The notes under the pieces are model-generated. The model saw only the letters and a list, made by a program, of their open reading frames with translations, was not told where the DNA came from and ran no database searches. Shown one piece after another: positions 1-9,804 of a stretch of 64,000 nucleotides of DNA. The position numbers and the translations under genes were made by a program. Origin of the DNA: Vitellaria paradoxa (Eukaryota; Streptophyta; Magnoliopsida; Ericales; Sapotaceae); NCBI GenBank assembly GCA_019916065.1, contig CM034233.1:12791573-12855572 (forward strand). Direction: 5' to 3'. The number at the start of each line of letters is the position of its first letter. Position 1 is the first letter of the stretch.

Positions 1-1005
1 ATTACTCCATAAATATTTTTAATTCACCGCCAATATACCCCACAAATAATTCTTTACATAAAAGTAATAATTCATACACTACATTTCTCCTAAATAATGT
101 CAACTTCCCGTTAACAAATTAATTCACCACAATCAATATTCCTTACCATAAATAATTAATATTAACGAAATAAAATTTATTTGTTAACATTTACTATCTT
201 TTACCTTTAAATTTAACACACCCACTTGGATAGCAGATTTCCTGACAACATGAGGGTATTGAGGTGGTTGCTGCTGACTATTCTCCAGTCTTAAGTTTAA
301 CCTAAATAAATTATATAACTCAAATATTGAATAATTAAGCAAAATAAAAATCTAACAGACAAAACACTATCATTTCTTCTTCTCTTTTTTTTTACATGTT
401 TAATTTATTTTACATTCCATGAAATTAATTTTAAATTAACAAAATAAAATAATTTATCTCAATAATTTGATCAAAATTTCTAATTTTCATCTTCTCTTTC
501 TTTCCTTTCTCCTTCCTTCTTTCATCTTCTCTATTTTTTTTTCTCCGTTTTCTTCTCCTAGTGAAAACATCTAGCACATGCACACCCACACACATCTATC
601 TATATATGTGTGTGTCTTCTTGGTGGCCAAGCAAACCTCCTACATATGCCCATTATTTTTTTTTTCTCCTTAGCTTCCCGAGACTTCCTTACCATACACA
701 TACCCACACCACTATTCATGGGCCCCACACCCTCTTAATTAGCTTGTCTCTTATCACCCACTAATCCTTTAGATGTATGTATGTATAGCATTTATTAGCT
801 ATTAGCCACATCCCACGTGGCTATCCGTCAATTATGAATATATATATATATATGCATATTACTAACTTAATTTAATATATTAAATAACAATTTACCACAA
901 TACCAAATTAGCTACTAATTGTCCAATTAATGCTAATTTCAAATTTACAATAATATCCACTCAACACAATTAAAATTTCCAAGCCCAAATTAAAAAAAAA
1001 AAAAA
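1..1005. other. AT-rich intergenic DNA, no gene seen
   Basis: No supported coding region. The stretch is AT-rich with a CT-rich tract around 480-560, an AC/TG-rich patch near 570-620 and a CACGTG G-box core at 814-819. Such tracts are common in plant promoters or 5' leaders, so a gene to the left could start here, but nothing in the window shows it. Short reading frames here are low-complexity. Confidence 0.5.
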
Positions 1006-1216
1006 GGATATCACACTTTCTCTCTTTGTCTCTCTCTCTCCAATTCAAGTGCTTCTTTGTTTAAAATTCCAAACCTTAAAAGTTATTGTTTGAGACTAAA
1101 GTAATTGTACAAGCATTATTATTTTCTTTATCTACTACTTATTAGATTCATTGTTTATTTTCTTGTTAAATTTGATTTTAAATTTGTAATTAAGTGAGAA
1201 ATTAACACATGGATGC

Positions 1217-1247
<31 letters not shown>

Positions 1248-1476
1248 AATAAATTAGATCAGTTGACATGATGTTTGTCCTACATGAACAACCACTGGGC
1301 TGCCCGCCCTGGGGAATAGGAGGGGCTAAGGGATGCGATGAGAAATTAAAATTCAAACTATATATATATATATATGTATATTATACTTACAAATTATATT
1401 TTTTTTAAATAGAGAACTAATTATTTTTTAAATAAAAATTAATTAAATTTTTTGACATTTATCCTACATAATCAAA

Positions 1477-2391
1477 TACTAGATATTGTCTATGCCTAAA
1501 GGTACAAAAATATATTTTGATTTACAAATAACTCAAATGTAAATTTGTTTTATACTTTTATATGAAAAACTATAAAAATAACTTGTAAAAATAAAAATCA
1601 CTTATCAAAAGAAACTAACATATTTATATAGTGTTTAATAAATATGTAAAATTTATTTTATTACTTACTACAAATATTATCACATTTTTAAAAATATTAA
1701 TTTAAAACTTTTATAAAAAAAATTCAACAAACTATGAGAAAAGTAAGAGAGTATTTTCATGTTAATTGACCTAAAAGATAACTACAATAGAGAGGAAAAG
1801 AAAAATAATCTTGACCATTAAGTAAATCCAATGATTGAAAATATCCCAAATTCAACTTCTTTATTTAAAAAAAAACTTTAATTTTATTTAAAATTTCTTA
1901 AAGAATAAACATTTAAATTATAAATTCAGTTTTAATGTACCTAAAACTTAAAATTTTTAATACATGCTCTTTTACACTTTTTGAGTCATTTATATAATAA
2001 ATAAGTTAAAGAAGTTGAATTTGAAATATTTTTAATCATTGGAATTGTTTAATGGTTAGCATTATTTTTCTTTTCCTCCCCACTTTAGTTGTTTTTTAGA
2101 TCACTTCAAATGAAAATACTCTCTCACTCTTTTTATATTTTGTTGAATATTTTTTTATAAAAGTTTTTAAATTAGTATTTTTAAAATTTTGATAATATTT
2201 GTAATAAATAATAAAATTTTACACCTTTATTAAACATTGTATAAATACATTAGTCTTTTTTAATTAGTGATTTTTATTTTTATGAGTTATTTTTACAATT
2301 TTTTATGTACACTTATAAAACAAATTTATAATTGAGATATTTGTAGGTCAAATTTTATTTATGTGTCTTTAAACACAAGCAATATCTAGTA
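1477..2391. repeat. Inner palindromic module P1 (foldback/MITE-like)
   Basis: The sequence from about 1480 to 1860 is the reverse complement of about 2010 to 2390, around a centre near 1935. The ends are inverted copies of a 24-25 bp motif beginning TACTAGATATTG. It is non-coding and very AT-rich. A sister module lies at 3515-4410. Confidence 0.7.
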
Positions 2392-2400
2392 TATATATAA

Positions 2401-2969
2401 TCCATGATAGGTGTGACGAGTTAGAGGGTTTGTCAAGATACTTTTAGGAGTTTATCAAACTGCAATTCAGCATCATGCTTGAAGGTGTGCGAATCCAAGC
2501 ATTACAAAAGACTCCTTGGAATAAGATGTGTGATGATTGATGCTTGGCAATGCACTTACACATGTAAACTTGCAGTTCACTCCTAGTTAAGAGCAGCTAA
2601 GTGCTAGCTACCAACTCAGATATATCCCATTCTCACGATCATGAATTTTTATAACTTTTTAAACGGTACCGTCTTTAGACACAAGTAATATCTAGTATAT
2701 ATATAATCCATGATAGGTGTGATGAGTCAGGGGGTTTGTCAGGACACCTTTAGGAGTTTATTAGAATGCGATTCAGCATCGTGCTTGAAGGTGTGCGAAT
2801 CCAAGCATTACAAAAGACTCTTTGGAATAAGGTATGTGGTGATTGATGCCTACCAATGCACTCATACATATAAAATTGTAGTTCACTTCTAGCTAGGAGC
2901 AGCTAAGTGCTAGCTACCAACTCAGATATATCCCATTCTCACGATCATAAATTTTGATAACTTTTTAAT
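2401..2969 (+). repeat. Direct tandem copies U1 and U2 of a 306 bp unit
   Basis: Copy U1 (2401-2706) and copy U2 (from 2707, cut at the palindrome centre) both begin TCCATGATAGGTGTGA and share most of their length. Both contain the stretch around GCGAATCCAAGCATTAC. A 60-codon frame in U2 is closed by a stop in U1, so I do not read it as a gene. Confidence 0.75.
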
Positions 2970-3505
2970 GAGAATGGGATATATCTGAGTTGGTAGCTAG
3001 CACTTAGCTGCTCTTAACTAAGAGTGAACTGCAAGTTTACATGTGTAAGTGCATTGCCAAGCATCAATCATCACACATCTTATTCCAAGGAGTCTTTTGT
3101 AATGCTTGGATTCGCACACCTTCAAGCACAATGCTAAATCGCAGTCTGATAAACTCCTAAAAGTGTCTAGACAAACTCCTTGACTCATCACACTTATCAT
3201 GGATTACATATACTAGTATTGTCTGTGTCTAAAGACGGTACCATTTAAAAAGTTATAAAAATTTATGATCTTAAGAATGGGATATATCTGAATTGGTAGC
3301 TAGCACTTAGCTGCTTTTAGCTGGGAGTGAACTGCAAGTTTATATGTATGAGTGCATTGGCAGGCGTTAATCATCACACATCTTATTCCAAGGAGTCTTT
3401 TGTAATGCTTGGATTCGCACACCTTCAAGCACGATGTTGAATCATAGCCCGATGAACTCCTAAAGGTGTCCTGACAAACCCCTGACTTATCACACCTGTC
3501 ATGGA
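2970..3505 (-). repeat. Inverted tandem copies U3 and U4 of the same unit
   Basis: The same roughly 306 bp unit appears twice more in inverse orientation: 2970-3203 (cut at the centre) and 3204-3505. The boundary between them again carries the TACTAG...TCTAAAG motif seen at the other module junctions. Confidence 0.75.
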
Positions 3506-3514
3506 TTATATATA

Positions 3515-4410
3515 TACTAGATATTGCCTATGTCTAAAGACACATAAATAAAATTTAACTTACAAATATCTCAAATGTAAATTTGTTTTATAATTGTACA
3601 TAAAAAATTGTAAAAATAAGAATCACTAATTAAAAAAGACTAATGTAATTATACAGTGTTTAATAAAGGTGTAAAATTTTATTATTTATCACAAATATTA
3701 TCACATTTTTAAAAATATTAGTTTAAAAACTTTTATAAAAAAATATTCAACAAAATATGAGAAGAGTAAAAGAGTATTTTCATATGAAGTGATCTAAAAG
3801 ACAACTAAAGTGGAGAGGAAAAAAAATAATCTTGACCATTAAACAAATCCAACGATTGAAAATATCTCAAATTCAACTTCTTTAACTTATTTATTATATA
3901 AATGACACAAAAAGTGTAAAAGTATACGTATTTAAAATTTTAAGTTTTAGGTATATTAAAATTGAGTTTATAATTTAAATGTTTATTCTTTAAGAAATTT
4001 TAAATAAAATTAAAGTTTATTTTTTAAATAAAGAAGTTGAATTTGGGATATTTTTAATCATTAGATTTACTTAATGGTCCAGATTATTTTTTTCCTCTCT
4101 ATTGTAGTTATCTTTTAGGTCAATTCACATGAAAATGCTCTCTTACTCTTTTCATAGTTTGTTGAATATTTTTTTTATAAAAGTTTTAAATTAATATTTA
4201 AAAAAATGTTATAATATTTGTAATAAATAATAAAATTTTATACATTTATTAAACATTGTATAAATACATTAGTTTCTTTTGATGAGTGATTTTTATTTTT
4301 ACAGGTTATTTTTATAGTTTTTCATATAAAATTATAAAACAAATTTACATTTGAGTTATTTGTAGGTCAAAATATATTTTTATACCTTTAGACATGAACA
4401 ATATCTAGCA
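3515..4410. repeat. Inner palindromic module P2 (foldback/MITE-like)
   Basis: About 3540-3895 is inverted at about 4030-4385. The ends are inverted copies of the TACTAGATATTG motif. This is the mirror-image partner of the 1477-2391 module, with clear sequence divergence from it. Confidence 0.7.
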
Positions 4411-5084
4411 TTTGATTATGTAGGATAAATGTTAAAAAATAATAAGTTCTTTATTTAGAAAAATATAATTTGTAAGTATAATGTACATGTGTATATATAT
4501 AAAGTTTGAATTTCAATTTCTCCTTGCATCCCTCGGGCCCCTCCTATCCCCCGGGGCCGCGCCGGGGCACGCGGCCCAGTGGCTGTCCACGTAGGACAAA
4601 CATCATATCGACCGATCTAATTTATTATATATATATATGCGCACGTGTGCTAATTTCTCACTTAATTGGAGATTTAAAATCAAAATTAATAAGAAAATAA
4701 ATAATGAATCTAATAAATAGTAGATGAAAAAAATAATAATGTTTGTGCAACTACTTTAGTCTCAAACAGTAACTTTTAAGATTTGAAATTTTAAACAAAG
4801 AAGCACTTAAATGGGGGGGGAGAGAGAGAAAGAAAGAGAGAGAGCGAGAGTGAGAGATACTGGATACAAATATAATCAAAAACAAAATTGCAAGAGAGTA
4901 AAGTGTGGCTCTCTTCATCCTTTGATAATGACTTTTGAGACTGAATTTGATGTTATAAGAAAGTATAATGATCCTTAGACCATAAGTCATGTTCTAAATT
5001 TATTCTAACATTTAACCGTGCTATGGCAATTAAAACTTCGATGACATATAATAACTATTCTTAGTAATTTTTTTTTAATATATA

Positions 5085-5462
5085 CACACTAGAAATTATC
5101 CGTACTTTTAGTAAACATAAATAGTTTAAATATATATTTATAAAATAATATATATGAAAAATTGTAAAAATAAAAATCATTAATTAGAAGAGACTAACAT
5201 ATTCATATAGTATTTAATATATATGTAAAATTTTATGATTTATTACAAAAATCACATTTTTGAAAACATTAATTTATAAAATTTATAAAAAAAGGTATTC
5301 AAAAAATATAAGAAAAGTGAGAGAATGTGTTTTCATGTGAAATGATCGAAAAAATAATTAAAAAAAGAAAATAATTAATCCTACCTATTGAACAAATCAA
5401 ACGTTTAAAAATATCTCAAATTAAAATTTTTGAACTACTTATTATATAAATATATATAAACA
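5085..5462. repeat. Degenerate half copy of the P module
   Basis: Resembles one arm of the palindromic module (compare 3575-3900): the AAAAATTGTAAAAATAAAAATC stretch, the run ending in a long A tract, and the part before the ATTATATAAAT end follow in the same order. Only one arm is present, so it is a truncated or half-deleted family member. Confidence 0.5.
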
Positions 5463-5949
5463 TAATACTATTGATCAAAATAATGTTAGATGCAGTATCA
5501 AGTTTATAAGACCATTGATACAATAGATATATGTACCTAGAAAAAAAATATTCTATACATTAATTGTGTTAATGCATATATTGTATATCTTCTATATTAA
5601 TTAGGGAGTATTTTAAATCTTCTATATTAGCTAAGAAATATTGTTTATATATTTTATATCTTCTATATTAGTTATCGAATATTTTATATCTTCATTATTT
5701 TTTAGCCAATATTTAATGTTTGGTGGGGATTATTTTTTATTCTATTACCTTATTTAGTATAGACTATAGATAATATGATTAATCTTTAGTCTGAACTAAT
5801 TTGGATTGAGTTAGAATTCACTTAATTATTAAGAAATATGTCGATAAATATTTTCAGAAGCCAAAAATATGGATACGGGTTAAAGATAGACTAATTGGTA
5901 ACAGTCATTTTATGGTCTGAGTTTGAAACATGCCAAGATTTACTAAGCT

Positions 5950-6245
5950 TGTGAGGGACTGTGAGGAACCTGCCTGTGAAGGACTTTACCTGCGGGAAAG
6001 TGAAGCAGAGAAGCAATGCCTTCCATCCCACATCGCCTGGGCAGTGGAAGAAAGTGGCATATATGTAATATTCGATATCCATATAAAACAATGCATTTTA
6101 ATGCCGTGAGGGTACTGGATTCAGTAGGAACTCTAGAGTTAAACATGCTTCAGTGGGGGCAGTACCAAGATGGGTAACCTCCTAGGAAGCAGCTTACCAA
6201 ACCTAAAGCGGACAATATTGTACTATGTGGATGCGGGTCGTTACA
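5950..6245 (+). mobile_element. Cassandra-type solo LTR
   Basis: A 296 bp unit runs from TGTGAGGGAC to GGGTCGTTACA. It is flanked by perfect 5 bp target-site duplications AAGCT (5945-5949 and 6246-6250). It carries a 5S rRNA-like block, the hallmark of the plant TRIM family Cassandra, whose LTRs contain 5S RNA-derived sequence. No second LTR, primer site or internal region follows, so it is a solo LTR left by LTR-LTR recombination. It sits inside a degenerate tandem array. Confidence 0.85.
6113..6189 (+). other. 5S rRNA-like block inside the Cassandra LTR
   Basis: The stretch follows plant 5S rRNA in order: an A-box-like GAGTTAAACATGCTT (6136-6150) and an intermediate/C-box-like GATGGGTAACCTCCTAGG (6169-6186). 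It lacks the proper 5S ends and carries many substitutions, so it is not a 5S gene. In Cassandra this region can keep internal RNA polymerase III promoter signals; whether it is active here is unknown. Confidence 0.8.
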
Positions 6246-6383
6246 AAGCTAATAAAAAAAACTTACTAAGGAATATATTTTCTAAATAGTTGGGAAGCCC
6301 CAACTATGAATATAGGCAAAAAAGGGTTTAGGGAGAAAATGATAATTTTATAGCCCAAGTTCAAATTGAGAAAAAATTACTTA

Positions 6384-6710
6384 GGTCTCATTTGGTTGGT
6401 TTTTTTATTCTTTTTTCTATTTTTATTTTTTATTTTCTGTTTTGAACTCATTTTTCATTTTGTACTTTTAAAAATAACGAAAACAACTCGAAAATCATTT
6501 GGTTACTTGTATTTTCAAAATTTATTTTCAAAAATAGAAAATGAGTTTACACTTGAAATGAAAAATGGTAAAAAGTCATTTTGAAAGTTTTTAACAAAAA
6601 ATAAGAAAAATATCAAAATAAGAGAAACATAGTATTTTCTATTTCCTTGTTTTAAGATTTTTAACACATAAAATAAAAATAGAAAACAGACAAGTAAACT
6701 AAATGATACC
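6384..6710. mobile_element. Tourist-like MITE, copy 1
   Basis: A 327 bp non-coding element. The ends are imperfect inverted repeats, GGTCTCATTTGGTTGG on the left and the complement of GGTATCATTTAGTTTA on the right. It is flanked by TTA (6381-6383 and 6711-6713), the 3 bp target duplication typical of PIF/Harbinger-derived Tourist MITEs. The interior matches the element at 16763-17070, including the segment around AATGAGTTTACAC. Confidence 0.75.
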
Positions 6711-7000
6711 TTAGCTATTAAGAAACACATCAATTTATATATATATATATTTGATCCTTTGAGAAGCCAAGAGAATGAATTATGTCCAAAAATAAGTTTA
6801 GGGGTAAAATAGTTATTTTATGATTTTAATTCAGATTGGTCCAAAATTTGTTAAATTGATAAGAAATCTAGGAAGGAATAATTTCTTGATTTTTTGGATA
6901 TCTAGAATTTGAATCTATCGAAAATAAACTCACGGGTAAAATAGTTATTTTATAACCTAAGTTTAAATTGGCACGAAATTTATTAAATTGCTATGAAACT

Positions 7001-7682
7001 TGCTAAAGTATAATTATAAGTCTAATTTATTGAAAACTAACTTCCTTTAATAAAATTAAAATTAATTTTTGATAAGTTTCTTTTAAGGTTTAAGGGGTAT
7101 TTTAGTCATTTGATCTCATTATTATACCAACATTTTATTGTGGGAGATGCCATATTACTTTTATCTTGGGATAGTATGCACCACGTATGTGGTAAGTGAC
7201 ATCCACAAGTTAGGATGTCATATCCTATCCCACCTCTTATCCCATGAAATTAGAATGCCTTAGTTTTTGTACATTAATAATTTTGAATTTCACTATCCTA
7301 TAATTTTAACTTTGTAAAATAAATGAAAGATGGGCAAATAAAAATATAACGGTACTATTATAAATAAAATGAAAAAATAGCAAATAAAACTTTGCCACAA
7401 CTATAGATTCTTTCACTTGAAAATTTACAATTATAATTTATTTTATTATAAACTTTTGCATTCAAATTTCATATTTTTTTTTTCATTTTTATTTACAAGT
7501 TAAACACGAGAAGTGATTTTAATTTTTATTTTTTACCAAAATTTTGATCCAAACACGACTTCAGTGAATAAATTTAGAGGCTGGGTAAATTATTTATGGC
7601 TAAAAGTTTTTAAACGTGATGTGGATTGAATTGAACTCAATGCATAAGTAATTTACAACGTACAATAAAGTTAGTAATTAAT
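7001..7682. other. AT-rich intergenic DNA
   Basis: No gene or clear repeat was recognised. A short pair of imperfect inverted matches occurs around 7165-7250 (TCTTGGGATAG and TATCCCACCTC), but no duplicated target site is visible. Confidence 0.4.
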
Positions 7683-7685
7683 TAA

Positions 7686-7834
7686 GGCTTTGTTTGGGAT
7701 AATAAAAGATTTTGAAAAATAGTAAAAAAATATTAAAAAATTTTAAAAATTATTTACTTTTTATCTCACTGTACGAATTACGAATCCATAATTTATTTCA
7801 TTTTATTTTACTTTTTATCATTCTAAACGCATCC
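7686..7834. mobile_element. Small Tourist-like MITE
   Basis: A 149 bp element between TAA target duplications (7683-7685 and 7835-7837). Its ends, GGCTTTGTTTGGGAT and the complement of GGATGCGTTTAGAAT, are imperfect inverted repeats. No coding content. Confidence 0.55.
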
Positions 7835-8084
7835 TAAATAGTTAACATCATACTATACCAGATGAAAAATAGCACAAAACACTATTAACAATTGTATTGC
7901 CATGCATGTAGCTTCACTTACATATCTAAATTTCAGTATGAATCTCGTAGTGGGATGGAGAGAAGGAAAGATGGGCCTAAAAAGACATTTAGGGAGCAAG
8001 ATTAAACAAACCCATTTCTCTACTCTCGACTTCACACCTTATATATATACTAGCAATAAGCATTCTTGGTAAAATTAGTATTAA

Positions 8085-8339
8085 GGCTTGGTTTGCGAAA
8101 AAAAAAAGTAATTAGCTTATTTTTAATTAGTTAGTAGTTAGTTAAAAATAAGTCAGTTATTTTTGTATTTGGGAAGGAAAAAAATAGCTTTTTTAGATGT
8201 GAATTTTTAATTTTGATTAATTTGACATTTTACCATTAAAAGTTTAAAAGAAGGTTAAAATGTAACAGGGTAAATTTGACCAACCACTGTAGCAGCTAGC
8301 TAATATTGAAGCTAATAGCTACTGATGTCAAACTAAGCC
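8085..8339. mobile_element. Tourist-like MITE
   Basis: A 255 bp element bounded by GGCTTGGTTTG and the complement of GGCTTAGTTTG (10 of 11 matching). It is flanked by TAA on both sides (8082-8084 and 8340-8342). This fits a PIF/Harbinger-derived MITE. Confidence 0.7.
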
Positions 8340-8342
8340 TAA

Positions 8343-9630
8343 GTTTCTTATATAGTTGAAACTTTGAACAAAAAATTTAAATTGAAAAAAACTATAGTAA
8401 TTTGTAGATTTTAATTTTTTTTCAAAACTTTAGACGTAACAGTTACTACAAATATTTTAGTCTATTTCTCTCTTCAATTAATCTTTGATAAGCACTATAA
8501 AAAAAAAAACATAAATTATAGTACTTTAAATTAGAAGGTTCAACTTTTTAAAAATTATAATTGAACGGAGTTTAATTTAACAGTTTTGATTTACATATGA
8601 TGATTTTTGATTTCCACCATTGAAATATGAGAAAATTTAAAATGTCAAATCTGTTTTATGAGATAGATGGCAGTGAGGTCCATAAAAATAAGAATTGAGC
8701 GAGAAATTAAAAATATAAAAATGATCTCAATAGTTGAATGAATGAAAAAATAATTCTTAATTGTTAGATCTTAAATTGTGAAATAGACATTTTTAAAAAT
8801 CGTTATATTTTATTATATATATATATATATATACACACACGCACTCGACGCACTGGAATTGCAACAACAGTTTCACCAGCAAGAAAGGCACAGCAATAGT
8901 GACTCAAGGACCACCCCACGAGTCATGGGACTGAGCGCTGGCAGGACCAGTCTCCCGCGACAACAGTGGATTTGCCTCCCACGTCAAAAAATGATTTCAT
9001 TTTTTATTCAATTTTATTAGTGGTTCCACAGTGTTACTTACCTCTTATTATTCAATTCCTCGAATAAACGTAGCCTTAGGGCCATCGCCTCTTTCTCACA
9101 CACTAGAGAAATTTAGGACTTAATGGCGGAAGCGAGAAGCCGATAGGGAAGGGTTTAATTCGAATTTGAGTAAATGTGAAAACGAAAAATCATATTGCTT
9201 TTTAAAGGAAAGTGAAATCGTAATTTAAAAATGTGTTTTCTTTAATGAAATATTTTGAAAAGAAAGCATGAAATGATAGTGTATTTGTAGACCATTTAAA
9301 AATACAATTTTAAAATGCGAGTTCATTAAATATTTTTTTAGACAGTTTTTTCCATAATTTTTTATCACATCAACAAAAAAAAAAAAAAAAAAAATCTGCA
9401 ATAGACAGTGTACTGCTAAAAAAAATTACATAATAATACGAAAAATTGTTCGGAAAAACCAAAAATCTAGATAAAATTATTTTCTTTCTCTCTACCAAAA
9501 TTAAGAATTAAAAAAATGTTTACGCAAAAGAAACAGTGAAATAAATCATTTGATCATTAAAAAAGAGATCGAAGATCCTTTATCGCAAGGGGAGTCTGGG
9601 AGGACAAAATTTGGAGGTATTCATCTATAT
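8343..9630. other. Intergenic DNA upstream of the IST1-like gene
   Basis: No coding region was recognised. It holds a TA/CA microsatellite (8815-8842), a GC-richer patch at about 8845-9000 with no readable domain, a poly(A) run near 9375-9393 and otherwise AT-rich DNA leading into the promoter. Confidence 0.4.
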
Positions 9631-9638
9631 TCTTTATT

Positions 9639-9646
9639 TATATAAA
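9639..9646 (+). promoter_or_regulatory. Probable TATA box of the IST1-like gene
   Basis: TATATAAA lies about 160 bp before the start codon at 9805, followed by a pyrimidine-rich stretch (9660-9700). That would put transcription initiation near 9670-9680 and give a 5' leader of about 130 nt. This is inferred from motif and spacing only. Confidence 0.5.
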
Positions 9647-9804
9647 CACTTTTCGCATCATCCGTCTATTCTTATCCTCTTGTTTTTCGTTTTCAAACTC
9701 TCAGGAATATTTTCGTGTTTTTCTTTTTTTTTTTTTTCAATTTTGTTGGGATTATAATTATAATTAGGGTTTTGTTTGATCGGAAGAGCTTCGAAGTTGG
9801 GGAG

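Larger units (their letters stand above)
1006..4905. repeat. Large (about 3.9 kb) nested palindrome
   Basis: The left half (about 1006-2955) is mirrored as its reverse complement by the right half (about 2955-4905). For example 1141-1160 pairs with 4695-4714, and 2927-2940 pairs with 2970-2983. Each half reads, from outside in: an outer arm of roughly 470-500 bp, a roughly 0.9 kb module that is itself palindromic, then about two copies of a roughly 306 bp unit. The halves differ by many substitutions and small indels, so this is an old structure and not an assembly fold-back of identical sequence. It looks like a foldback-type element or an inverted duplication of a composite element. The family is not recognised. 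Confidence 0.8.
5826..7000 (+). repeat. Degenerate tandem array, unit about 135-150 bp, split by insertions
   Basis: At least four diverged copies of a unit with the order AAGAAAY...GAAGCC...GGGTAAAATAGTTATTTTAT...AAATTGG...AAATT. They lie at about 5826-5945 plus 6251-6260 (split by the Cassandra LTR), 6255-6383 (ended by a MITE), 6714-6861 and 6862-6992. Removing the two insertions restores the periodicity. No coding potential is seen. Confidence 0.55.

Noticed and set aside
2710..3200. Two similar 60-codon frames in the 306 bp units (one on each strand)
   Set aside because: The frame is preserved only because the units are repeats; another copy of the unit (U1) has a stop early in the frame, and no domain is recognised.
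6113..6189. A real 5S rRNA gene
   Set aside because: The 5S ends are missing, many positions are changed and the block is inside an LTR with its own TSD. It is a Cassandra feature.
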